Shown here: positions 17,702 to 25,076 of the stretch, one piece after another
Layout: each line of letters begins with the position of its first letter
Position numbering within the stretch: position 1 is the stretch's first letter
From: Baekduia soli
Lineage (GTDB): Bacteria > Actinomycetota > Thermoleophilia > Solirubrobacterales > Solirubrobacteraceae
Assembly (NCBI RefSeq): GCF_007970665.1
Contig: NZ_CP042430.1
Location: 868,001 to 932,000 of the forward strand
DNA: 64,000 bases
Reading direction: 5' to 3'
Program-made: the position numbers and the translations under genes
The notes under the pieces: model-generated
What the model was told of the DNA's origin: nothing
Databases searched by the model: none
The model's input: only the letters and a program-made list of their open reading frames with translations

Positions 17702-18570
17702 ACGCCGAGCAGGCCCTCCTGCACCTGGGCACCTCGACGGCCGAGGCCGTCCAGGGCGTCCTGCAGATGTTCAGCCCCGACGGCGTCTCGCCGGGCTCGG
17801 TCGACGTGCTGGCGCCCGGCGGGAGGCCGTTCGCCGGCGTCGCGCTACCCGCGATCGCCGCCGACGTGTCCTACGTCGACGGCGTCACCGGCGGCAACGT
17901 GATGGTCATCGGCGTCGAGGGCGCACGGCGCCTGGCCGCCGCGATGATGGGCGCCGACCCCAACGCCGTCGAGGCCGGAGGCGAGCTGTCCGAGCTCGAG
18001 TTCTCCGCCGTCGGAGAGGCGATGAACCAGATGATGTCGGCCGCCGCGCTGGCCTCCGGCGCCGTGCTCGGCGAGGCGGTCGAGATCGCGCCGCCCGACG
18101 TGCGGCACATCTCGTCACTGCACGACGGCGGCGGCCTCTGGGACCACGCGGGCCACGCGATCTCGGTCACCTTCACCTTCTGCGGCGCCCCCTGCCTCCT
18201 CGTGCAGCTCGTGCCCAACGCCTTCGTCGTGCGCATGACGCGCGCGCTGGACGGGATGACCGAGACCCACCACGACGACGCCCCGCTCAGCGACGTGCTG
18301 CGCGACGTCGAGGTGCGCGTCTGGGCCGAGCTGGGTCGCACGAAGATGTCGTCGGGGCGCGTCGTGGCGCTGCCCGGTGGGGCCGTCGTCGAGCTCGACC
18401 GCGAGGTCGACGCCCCGATCGACATCTTCGCCGACGGCATGCGCTTCGCCACCGGCCGGCTCGTCGTCACCGACGACGGCGGCCTCGCGATCCGGGTCGA
18501 GGAGATCCTCGGCCGGGGCGCGCCGCCCCCCTGCCCACCCGATTCGATTCCCACGGAGGTTGAAGTCTGA
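17698..18570 (+). CDS. fliY: FliY-like motor switch protein (CheC-like domain fused to FliN)
   Basis: 290 residues. The N-terminal 200 residues are a CheC/FliY-like domain containing one phosphatase-type helix (LSELEFSAVGEAMNQMMSAA). The C-terminal 85 residues are a FliN-type SpoA domain (LRDVEVRVWAELGRTKMSSG). By family it belongs to the C ring and may dephosphorylate CheY-P. Only one ExxN helix is evident, whereas Bacillus FliY has two, so the phosphatase role is less certain. A separate short FliN follows at 21197. Its stop overlaps the cheY start. Confidence 0.85.
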   Translation: MNAEQALLHLGTSTAEAVQGVLQMFSPDGVSPGSVDVLAPGGRPFAGVALPAIAADVSYVDGVTGGNVMVIGVEGARRLAAAMMGADPNAVEAGGELSELEFSAVGEAMNQMMSAAALASGAVLGEAVEIAPPDVRHISSLHDGGGLWDHAGHAISVTFTFCGAPCLLVQLVPNAFVVRMTRALDGMTETHHDDAPLSDVLRDVEVRVWAELGRTKMSSGRVVALPGGAVVELDREVDAPIDIFADGMRFATGRLVVTDDGGLAIRVEEILGRGAPPPCPPDSIPTEVEV

Positions 18571-18929
18571 TGGCACGTGTCCTGGTCGTGGATGACGCCG
18601 CGTTCATGCGGAAGATGGTCACCGACGTCGTGAGCGGCGGCGGTCACGACGTCGTCGGCGAGGCCGGCGACGGCGTCGAGGCGGTGGAGCGCTTCCGCGA
18701 GCTCCGTCCCGACGTGATCACCCTGGACATCACGATGCCCCAGAAGGACGGCCTGGCCGCCCTGAAGGACATCATCGCGGTGGACCCCGGCGCGAAGGTC
18801 GTGATGTGCTCGGCCCTGGGCCAGGAGTCCAAGGTCCTGGAATCGATCAAGCTCGGCGCGAAGGACTTCGTCGTCAAGCCGTTCGAGGCCGATCGCGTCC
18901 TGTCGGCGATCCAGAAGGCGCTCGGCTAG
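18570..18929 (+). CDS. cheY: chemotaxis response regulator CheY
   Basis: 119 residues, a lone receiver domain. The acidic pair is in VLVVDDAAFMRK, the phospho-acceptor is D53 (TLDITMPQKDG), and the conserved Lys lies in FVVKPFEADR. CheY-P binds FliM and controls rotation. A ribosome binding site (ACGGAGG) lies about 11 bases upstream of the ATG. Last gene before a terminator-like repeat and a new promoter. Confidence 0.95.
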   Translation: MARVLVVDDAAFMRKMVTDVVSGGGHDVVGEAGDGVEAVERFRELRPDVITLDITMPQKDGLAALKDIIAVDPGAKVVMCSALGQESKVLESIKLGAKDFVVKPFEADRVLSAIQKALG

Positions 18930-18962
18930 CACCCAGCGCACCGTGTCGCCCGGGCCGGGTGC
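18929..18962 (+). terminator. stem-loop after cheY
   Basis: GCACCC (18929-18934) pairs with GGGTGC (18957-18962) around a GC-rich interior. It lies between the cheY stop and the motA promoter and lacks a T tract. Plausible end of the chemotaxis transcript. Confidence 0.4.
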
Positions 18963-18990
18963 CCGAAGTGTCCTCGGAGCTTCAGATGGC

Positions 18991-19018
18991 CTGAAGTCCG
19001 GCGGCGCGCGGCCGACGA
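18991..19018 (+). promoter_or_regulatory. sigma-28-like promoter of motA-motB
   Basis: CTGAAG (18991-18996), a 14-base spacer and GCCGACGA (19011-19018). It stands immediately upstream of motA; motor stator genes are sigma-28 targets in many bacteria. The -10 ends 6 bases before a GTG (19025) and 15 before the ATG (19034). Confidence 0.55.
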
Positions 19019-19033
19019 CAGTGAGTGAACGTC

Positions 19034-19852
19034 ATGAAGGCCGCCACCGCCATCGGAATCGGGATCGCCGCCATCGCCATCATCATGGCGGGCATCATGG
19101 AGGGCGTCACGCCCACCGCGCTCCTGAACATCAACGCCCTCATCCTGGTGCTCGGTGGCACGGCCGGCGCAGTCTTCGGCGGCGTCGGGATGAAGCGCTT
19201 CATGGCCATCCCCAAGCTGTACATGAAGGCCATCCTCAGCCAACAGCCCAACCTCGCCGAGCGGGTCACGACGCTCGTCGCCTTCGCCGAGCGCGCCCGC
19301 AAGGACGGCCTGCTGGCGCTCGAGGAGGAGATCGAGGCCATCGAGGACCCGTTCACCCGCAAGGGCATGCAGCTCGTCGTCGACGGCACCGACCCCGACC
19401 TCCTGCGGGAGATCCTCGAGGCCGAGATCGACGCCATGGCCGCCCGGCACAAGCTCGGCTCGTCCGTCTTCGAGAAGGCCGGCGGGATCGCCCCGACGAT
19501 CGGCGTGCTCGGGACCGTCGTCTCGCTCGTGCACGTGCTCGGCAACCTGTCGGCGCCCGAGACCCTGGGCCCGGCCATCTCCGGCGCGTTCATCGCCACG
19601 CTCTACGGCGTCGGCTCGGCCAACGTCGTGTACCTGCCCGTCTGCTACTCGCTGCAGATGATGTCGGCCAAGGAGGTCGACGAGCGCAGCCTCATCCTCG
19701 AGGGCGTGCTGGCCATCCAGGCCGGCGACAACCCGCGCATCGTCCAGCAGAAGCTGCTCAGCTACGTGGCCCCCGCCGAGCGTCTCGAGGTCGAGGGCGG
19801 CGGCAAGGCCGACCTGAAGGCCGTCGCCGAGCCGGCCGCCGAGGCGGCATAG
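19034..19852 (+). CDS. motA: flagellar motor stator protein MotA
   Basis: 272 residues from the ATG at 19034 (MKAATAIGIG); an in-frame GTG at 19025 would add three. MotA has four membrane helices: two near residues 3-50 and two near 150-210 (GGIAPTIGVLGTVVSLVHVL). A large cytoplasmic loop around 65-140 carries the charged residues that touch FliG. It forms the proton or sodium channel with MotB, ten bases downstream. Which ion is used cannot be told from sequence alone. Confidence 0.94.
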   Translation: MKAATAIGIGIAAIAIIMAGIMEGVTPTALLNINALILVLGGTAGAVFGGVGMKRFMAIPKLYMKAILSQQPNLAERVTTLVAFAERARKDGLLALEEEIEAIEDPFTRKGMQLVVDGTDPDLLREILEAEIDAMAARHKLGSSVFEKAGGIAPTIGVLGTVVSLVHVLGNLSAPETLGPAISGAFIATLYGVGSANVVYLPVCYSLQMMSAKEVDERSLILEGVLAIQAGDNPRIVQQKLLSYVAPAERLEVEGGGKADLKAVAEPAAEAA

Positions 19853-19861
19853 GTCGGGCGG

Positions 19862-20737
19862 ATGGCCGCCCACGGCAAGAAGAAGCGCCATGACGACCAT
19901 GGCGAGCACCCCGACGAGCGCTGGCTGGTCACCTACGCCGACCTGATGACGCTGCTCGTGGCGCTGTTCATGGTGCTCTTCTCGATCTCCTCGGTCAACA
20001 AGTCCAAGTTCGAGTCGATCCAGCGGTCGCTGCAGGACGCCTTCTCCGGGCGGATCCTGCCCGGCGGCAAGTCGATCAAGGACGCCGGCGGCAGCGCGAA
20101 CATCGTCAACCCCTCGGTCGCGGCGCCCAGGTCGAGCCTGGAGCCCTACGTGGGCGGCCGGCCCAAGAACGCGTCCAGCACCGGCGGCGCGGCCAAGGAG
20201 CAGAAGGACTTCCAGAAGGTCAAGGCCCAGATCGACGCCTACGTCGCCAAGAAGGGCCTGTCGGGCAAGGTCAAGACCGAGATCACCGACGACGGCCTGC
20301 TCATCCGGCTGCTGACCGACAACCTGCTCTTCGACAGCGGCTCGGCGGTGCCGCGGGCCGGCTCCGACGGCCTGCTCACCGAGCTCGCGGGCACCCTGGC
20401 CGCCGAGGGCGACCACCAGCTCGTGGTCTCCGGCAACACCGACACGGTGCCGATCCACTCCGGGCGCTACACCGACAACCTCGACCTGTCCACGGCGCGC
20501 GCGGGCGCGGTCGTGCGGATCTTCGCCCAGCACGGCGTCTCGCCCGCGCGGATGACCGCCGCCGGCCGCGGCCAGTACAACCCCGTCGCGCCCAACACGA
20601 CCGCGGGCGGACGCAGCCTCAACCGCCGCGTGGAGATCCTCGTGCCGCGCACCGCGGCGGCCGCCACCTCGTCCTCCTCGGCGGGGGCGACGACGATCCC
20701 CTCGATCAAGCCCGACCTGACCCCGACAAAGCCCTGA
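19862..20737 (+). CDS. motB: flagellar motor stator protein MotB
   Basis: 291 residues. A basic N-terminus precedes one membrane helix containing the ion-binding Asp D27 (VTYADLMTLLVALFMVLFSI). The plug and linker follow, then a C-terminal OmpA-type peptidoglycan-binding domain (SGNTDTVPIHSGRYTDN, RGQYNPVAPNTT, SLNRRVEI). It anchors the stator to the wall. Its stop overlaps the fliL ATG (TGATG). Confidence 0.94.
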   Translation: MAAHGKKKRHDDHGEHPDERWLVTYADLMTLLVALFMVLFSISSVNKSKFESIQRSLQDAFSGRILPGGKSIKDAGGSANIVNPSVAAPRSSLEPYVGGRPKNASSTGGAAKEQKDFQKVKAQIDAYVAKKGLSGKVKTEITDDGLLIRLLTDNLLFDSGSAVPRAGSDGLLTELAGTLAAEGDHQLVVSGNTDTVPIHSGRYTDNLDLSTARAGAVVRIFAQHGVSPARMTAAGRGQYNPVAPNTTAGGRSLNRRVEILVPRTAAAATSSSSAGATTIPSIKPDLTPTKP

Positions 20738-21177
20738 TGTCCAAGATCAAGATCATCCTGCCCGTCCTGCTCATCGCGCTCGGCGGGGTCTACAAGTTCG
20801 TGCTCGCCAGGCCCGCGCCCGTGCCCAAGCCGCACATCGCCGGCGAGGTGTACGTCCTGCCCAAGGACTTCCTCATCAACCTCAAGGGCGGGCGCTTCGC
20901 GAAGCTCAGCGTCGCGCTCGTGCTCAAGGAGGGCTTCGTCGCGGCCGCGCCCGCCCACGGCGAGGCCGCCGCAGCGCCGCCCACGGGCTACGGCGTGCTG
21001 GCCCAGGAGGCCGTCGTGCGCTCCATCATCACCGATGGCCTGACCGACGTCTCCGCGGCGCGCCTGCAGCGCGAGGCCTCGCGGGTCAGGCTCCAGAAGG
21101 CGATCCTCAAGACGATCACCAAGGAGACCGACGTCAAGGTCGACGACGTGCTCTTCACCGACGTCGCCATCCAGTAG
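20737..21177 (+). CDS. fliL: flagellar basal body-associated protein FliL
   Basis: 146 residues with a short cytoplasmic N-terminus, one membrane helix (IKIILPVLLIALGGVYKFVL) and an extracytoplasmic domain (VYVLPKDFLINLKGGRFAKL, ending VDDVLFTDVAIQ). FliL rings the stator and supports motor torque. It is directly coupled to motB. An Ala-rich loop interrupts the domain near residue 72. Confidence 0.92.
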   Translation: MSKIKIILPVLLIALGGVYKFVLARPAPVPKPHIAGEVYVLPKDFLINLKGGRFAKLSVALVLKEGFVAAAPAHGEAAAAPPTGYGVLAQEAVVRSIITDGLTDVSAARLQREASRVRLQKAILKTITKETDVKVDDVLFTDVAIQ

Positions 21178-21196
21178 TGACCCTCAGGAGCCCGCA

Positions 21197-21571
21197 ATGA
21201 GCGATCTCGAGTTCAGCCCCCTCGGCGGGGACCCGGCCGCCGGCCTGCAGCCGGTGGGCGACGCCGACCTCAGCCGCCTGACCGACGTCACCGTGGAGCT
21301 CACGGTCGAGGTCGGCCGCACGAACATGTCGCTCGGCGAGACGATGAGCCTCGGCCCGGGGTCGGTCGTCACGCTGGACCGCCTGGCCGACAAGCCCGTG
21401 GACCTGCTCGTCAACGGGCGCCCGATCGCCCGCGGCGAGGTCGTGGTCATCGACGAGCAGTTCGGCCTGCGCATCACCGAGGTCGTCGGGGCCGAGCGTC
21501 CCGGGGCCTCCGCGCCCGTGGCCTTCACGCCGCAGCCCGTCGGCGAGCTGCCGCCCGCCGAGGCCGCCTAG
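21197..21571 (+). CDS. fliN: flagellar motor switch protein FliN
   Basis: 124 residues. A short variable N-terminus is followed by one SpoA domain (DVTVELTVEVGRTNMSLGE, then GSVVTLDRLADKPVDLLVNG and GEVVVIDEQFGLRITEVV). A good AGGAG precedes the ATG. It forms the base of the C ring and binds FliH. It is the second FliN-like domain here besides the C-terminus of the FliY-like protein at 17698, so the C ring likely contains both. Confidence 0.92.
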   Translation: MSDLEFSPLGGDPAAGLQPVGDADLSRLTDVTVELTVEVGRTNMSLGETMSLGPGSVVTLDRLADKPVDLLVNGRPIARGEVVVIDEQFGLRITEVVGAERPGASAPVAFTPQPVGELPPAEAA

Positions 21572-21620
21572 CGGGCCTGCAGACGGGCCCTGGTTCGGTC
21601 TCGAACGACCGTCGGCCCGC
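21571..21620 (+). terminator. stem-loop after fliN
   Basis: GCGGGCC (21571-21577) pairs with GGCCCGC (21614-21620). An inner hairpin of GTTCG and CGAAC lies within. It starts in the fliN stop codon and ends five bases before the next promoter, so it likely separates the two transcripts. Confidence 0.5.
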
Positions 21621-21624
21621 GGGA

Positions 21625-21652
21625 CTCAAGTCGAACGGCGTGACGCCGATCT
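21625..21652 (+). promoter_or_regulatory. sigma-28-like promoter of the export-gate operon
   Basis: CTCAAG (21625-21630), a 14-base spacer and GCCGATCT (21645-21652). It lies in the 124-base gap before fliO and should drive fliO-fliP-fliQ-fliR-flhB-flhA-flhF. A filament-class sigma on early export genes differs from the enteric hierarchy. Confidence 0.65.
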
Positions 21653-21695
21653 AAGGGACTGGCTGGTCGCCCTCCCGACCTACCGAGTCCCTCCA

Positions 21696-22262
21696 GTGAA
21701 GCCCCATCGCCTGCTCACGGCCGCCTGCGCGGCCGCACTCCTCTGCGTCCTGCTCGCCCCGGCCACCGTGCTGGCGGCCACGAGCAAGGACCCCTACGGC
21801 GAGAAGACGCCGTTGAACCTGCCCGCCGACTCCGGCGGAGCGGCGCACGCCAGCGTCGGCGGCGGCACCGGCGGCTCGCTGGCCCGCACGTTCATCGGCC
21901 TGGCCGTGGTCGTCGCCGTCATCTACGGCCTCACCTGGGTCCTGCGCCAGCTCAAGGCCTCCAAGGCGGAGCGCTCCCACGGCGTGGGCCTCAGCACGGA
22001 GGCCAGCATGCCCCTCGGCCCCGGGCGCTCCGTGCACCTCATCCGCGCCGGCCGCGAGCTCGTGCTCGTCGGCAGCGCCGAGCACGGCATCATGCCGATC
22101 CGCACCTACACAGAGGACGAGGCGCGGTCGCTCGGGCTGCTGGCCCCGACCCAGCTCGAGGCCGGCGACGTGATCGACGCCACGACCGGCGGCCCCGCCG
22201 CCCTGGCCCGGGCCCGCATCGGCGACGTCCTGGACCGCCTGCGCGATCGGACCGCGCGGTGA
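21696..22262 (+). CDS. fliO: flagellar biosynthesis protein FliO
   Basis: 188 residues from a GTG at 21696. A signal-peptide-like N-terminus (LLTAACAAALLCVLLAPATV) is followed by an extracytoplasmic linker. One membrane helix lies near residues 65-85 (FIGLAVVVAVIYGLTWVLRQ), and a small cytoplasmic FliO domain follows (LGPGRSVHLIRAGRELVLVG). FliO helps assemble the FliP ring. It overlaps fliP by GTGA. Confidence 0.88.
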   Translation: MKPHRLLTAACAAALLCVLLAPATVLAATSKDPYGEKTPLNLPADSGGAAHASVGGGTGGSLARTFIGLAVVVAVIYGLTWVLRQLKASKAERSHGVGLSTEASMPLGPGRSVHLIRAGRELVLVGSAEHGIMPIRTYTEDEARSLGLLAPTQLEAGDVIDATTGGPAALARARIGDVLDRLRDRTAR

Positions 22263-22924
22263 TCGCGCTGACCACCGCCCAGAACGGGCTGTCGACCGAC
22301 GGCGGCAATGCCGTCCAGCTGCTCGTCCTCGTCGGCGCCGTCACGCTGGTCCCCGCCCTGCTGTTCTGCGTCACCGGGTTCTCGCGGATCCTGATCGTGC
22401 TGGGCTTCATCCGGACCGGGCTGGGCACGCCGACCGCGCCGCCCAACCAGGTCCTGATCGGCATCGCGCTCTTCCTCACCATCTTCGTCATGGCGCCGAC
22501 CTTCACCAAGGTCAAGACGGACGCCATCGACCCGCTGAGCCGGCACCAGATCACGCAGACCGAGGCGCTGCAGCGTGGGCAGCTGCCGCTGCGCGAGTTC
22601 ATGTTCCGCCAGACGCGCACGAAGGACCTGGCGCTGTTCGTGAAGCTCTCCAAGCGCCCGCGGCCGAAGACCCGCGCCGACGTCCCGACCTACGTCCTGA
22701 TCCCGGCGTTCATCATCTCCGAGCTCAAGACGGCGTTCCAGATCGGCTTCCTGATCTTCCTGCCGTTCCTGGTCATCGACCTCGTCGTGAGCTCCACCTT
22801 GATGTCCATGGGCATGATGATGCTGCCCCCGGTCTTCATCTCGCTCCCGTTCAAGATCCTCCTCTTCGTCCTCGTCGACGGATGGGACCTCGTCATCAAA
22901 TCGCTCGTGGAGTCCTTTCACTGA
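22259..22924 (+). CDS. fliP: flagellar type III export gate protein FliP
   Basis: 221 residues from the GTG at 22259 overlapping the fliO stop. Hallmarks are LFCVTGFSRILIVLGFIRTG, YVLIPAFIISELKTAFQIGF and LMSMGMMMLPPVFISLPFKI. FliP is the main pore-forming subunit of the FliPQR gate. The N-terminal segment before the first helix is short. Coupled to fliQ by TGATG. Confidence 0.95.
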   Translation: MIALTTAQNGLSTDGGNAVQLLVLVGAVTLVPALLFCVTGFSRILIVLGFIRTGLGTPTAPPNQVLIGIALFLTIFVMAPTFTKVKTDAIDPLSRHQITQTEALQRGQLPLREFMFRQTRTKDLALFVKLSKRPRPKTRADVPTYVLIPAFIISELKTAFQIGFLIFLPFLVIDLVVSSTLMSMGMMMLPPVFISLPFKILLFVLVDGWDLVIKSLVESFH

Positions 22925-23193
22925 TGGACCAGGACGTCGTCGTCTCCCTCGCGACCCAGGCCATGAGCCTGGCGCTCAAGCTCGCCCTGCCGCTGCTGGG
23001 CGTCGGCCTCGTCGTCGGCGTGCTCATCTCGATCGTCCAGGCGGTGACCCAGATCCAGGAGCAGACGCTGTCGTTCATCCCCAAGGTCCTGGCCATGGCC
23101 GTGGTCCTGGTGGTGGGCGGCCCGTGGATGCTCAACCAGCTGTTGTCCTACACGGCCGAGCTGTGGTCGTCGATCCCGAACATGGTGGGGTAG
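22924..23193 (+). CDS. fliQ: flagellar type III export gate protein FliQ
   Basis: 89 residues, the usual FliQ length, with two membrane helices (LGVGLVVGVLISIVQAVTQI, and a second around LAMAVVLVVGGPWMLNQLL). It packs around FliP in the gate. It starts at the fliP stop and ends directly at the fliR GTG. Confidence 0.95.
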   Translation: MDQDVVVSLATQAMSLALKLALPLLGVGLVVGVLISIVQAVTQIQEQTLSFIPKVLAMAVVLVVGGPWMLNQLLSYTAELWSSIPNMVG

Positions 23194-24000
23194 GTGGGAC
23201 CGCAGCTCCAGGTCGGTGCGCAGCAGCTGATCGCCGAGTTCGGCGAGCAGCGCGTGCTCGCGTTCTTCCTGGTGCTCGCGCGCACCTCCCCCCTGTTCCT
23301 GCTCGCGCCGCTGTTCTCGAGCAAGATGGTGCCGGCGCGCGTCCGAGGCGTCCTCGCCGTGGGCCTGGCGATCGGCCTGTCACCCGTGGTCACCGCCGGG
23401 CACGCGGTGCTGCCCACCGACGTCCTGGGCATCGGGACGCTGCTGTTCAAGGAGATCCTCGTCGGCTCGGCCTTCGCCTTCGCCCTGGCGGCCACGTTCG
23501 CCGCCCTCGCCGTGGCGGGATCGTTCCTGGACACGTCGATCGGCTTCTCCTACGGCGGGCTCGTCGATCCGGTCAACGGCAACCAGTCCGCCGTGCTCAG
23601 CACGACCTACAGCATGATCGGGTTGATGGTGTTCATCGCCATCGACGGCGACGGATGGGTCATCCGCGGCCTGGCCCGCACCTACGATGTCGTCGGCCTG
23701 CTGCAGTACCCGTCGCTGGCCCACCTGCTCAGCGGGGCCACCGCGGCGTTCACCGGCATCTTCGCCAGCGCGATCCAGGTGGCCGGGCCGGTGCTGCTCG
23801 CGCTGACGCTCACCGACGCCGCGTTCGGCGTCGTCAGCCGGGTCGTGCCCCAGCTCAACGTCTTCCAGGTCGGCATCCCGGCCAAGGTCATCGTCGGCCT
23901 GCTGCTCATCGGCGCCACGATGCCGTTCGTCGCAGGCTGGCTCTCGGGCCAGCTGCAGGCCGATGTCGGCGCCGCGCTCAACACCCTGCGGGTGGGCTGA
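23194..24000 (+). CDS. fliR: flagellar type III export gate protein FliR
   Basis: 268 residues from a GTG that abuts the fliQ stop. Polytopic membrane protein with family features (LVLARTSPLFLLAPLFSSKM, then GSFLDTSIGFSYGGLVDPVN). Single-copy cap of the FliPQR helix and contact to FlhB, which follows four bases later. Confidence 0.94.
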   Translation: MGPQLQVGAQQLIAEFGEQRVLAFFLVLARTSPLFLLAPLFSSKMVPARVRGVLAVGLAIGLSPVVTAGHAVLPTDVLGIGTLLFKEILVGSAFAFALAATFAALAVAGSFLDTSIGFSYGGLVDPVNGNQSAVLSTTYSMIGLMVFIAIDGDGWVIRGLARTYDVVGLLQYPSLAHLLSGATAAFTGIFASAIQVAGPVLLALTLTDAAFGVVSRVVPQLNVFQVGIPAKVIVGLLLIGATMPFVAGWLSGQLQADVGAALNTLRVG

Positions 24001-24003
24001 TCC

Positions 24004-25068
24004 ATGGCGGGTGAGAAGACCGAGAAGGCGACGCCCAAGCGCCGCGAGGAGGCGCGCAAGAAGGGGCAGGTCCCCAAGTCGCACGACCTCAACGGCGCCG
24101 TGATCATGCTCGTGGGCATCTTCACGCTCGGCCTCACGGGCCCCGGGATCGCCCAGCGGCTCGGCGACGGCCTGACCTCCGCGCTGCAGGCCGGCTCGGG
24201 CCGCGACCCGGTGACGATCTCCACCGTCGGCGACCTGTTCATGAGCTCCGGGCGCTCGGCCGCCCTGGCGCTAGCGCCGGTCCTCGGCGCCTGCGCGCTG
24301 GCCGCGATCGTCATCTCGGTCCTGCAGGTCGGCATCAGGCCCAAGACCGGCGCCCTGAAGCCCGATCCCAAGCGGCTGAACCCGGTCACGGGCTTCAAGA
24401 ACATCTACGGCAAGAACAGCCTCGTCGAGCTCGTCAAGAACCTCGTGAAGATCTCGGTCGTGGCGACCATCGTGCTCAGCGCGGTGCTGCCGCACCTCGG
24501 CGACTGGGCGGCCATGGTCGGCATGTCGCCCTACCAGCTGGCCGGCGCCATGGCGGCGCAGGTCAAGTCGATCTTCCTGCGGGCCGGCCTGGCCTACCTG
24601 CTCATCGGCGTTATCGACGCCGTCTACCAGCGCTTCCGCCACGAGAAGGGCATGCGCATGGACAAGCAGGAGGTCAAGGAGGAGGCCAAGCAGCAGGACC
24701 TGCCGCCCGAGGTCCGCGGGGCGATCCGCCGGCGCCAGCGCGAGGCCGCGCGCGCCCGCATGATGGCCGCCGTCCCCGAGGCCGACGTCATCGTCACCAA
24801 CCCCACGCACTACTCCGTCGCCCTGAAGTACGACGGGGCCTCGGCGGCCCCGCAGGTCATCGCCAAGGGCAAGGACATCGTCGCGCTGCGCATCCGCGAG
24901 ATCGCGGCCGAGCACGACATCCCGATCGTCCCCGACCCGCCGCTGGCGCGCTCGCTGCACGCCTCCGTCGAGGTCGGTGAGGAGATCCCCGAAGAGCTCT
25001 TCCAGGCCGTGGCTCAGATCCTGGCCTACGTCTACCGCGTCGCCGGCCGCCGCCGGCTGGCGTCCTAG
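24004..25068 (+). CDS. flhB: flagellar export switch protein FlhB
   Basis: 354 residues. The N-terminus is typical (EKTEKATPKRREEARKKGQV). Four membrane helices and a cytoplasmic domain follow, with the autocleavage motif N266-P267-T-H (VIVTNPTHYSVALKY). FlhB switches substrate class together with FliK. The IVPDPPLARSLHASVEVGEE region is conserved. Confidence 0.96.
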   Translation: MAGEKTEKATPKRREEARKKGQVPKSHDLNGAVIMLVGIFTLGLTGPGIAQRLGDGLTSALQAGSGRDPVTISTVGDLFMSSGRSAALALAPVLGACALAAIVISVLQVGIRPKTGALKPDPKRLNPVTGFKNIYGKNSLVELVKNLVKISVVATIVLSAVLPHLGDWAAMVGMSPYQLAGAMAAQVKSIFLRAGLAYLLIGVIDAVYQRFRHEKGMRMDKQEVKEEAKQQDLPPEVRGAIRRRQREAARARMMAAVPEADVIVTNPTHYSVALKYDGASAAPQVIAKGKDIVALRIREIAAEHDIPIVPDPPLARSLHASVEVGEEIPEELFQAVAQILAYVYRVAGRRRLAS

Positions 25069-25076
25069 AGGACACC

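Noticed and set aside
21113-21140. CTCAAG followed 15 bases later by ACCGACGT inside fliL
   Set aside because: It lies in well-conserved coding sequence, and the -10 half is poor. In this composition such partial matches occur by chance.
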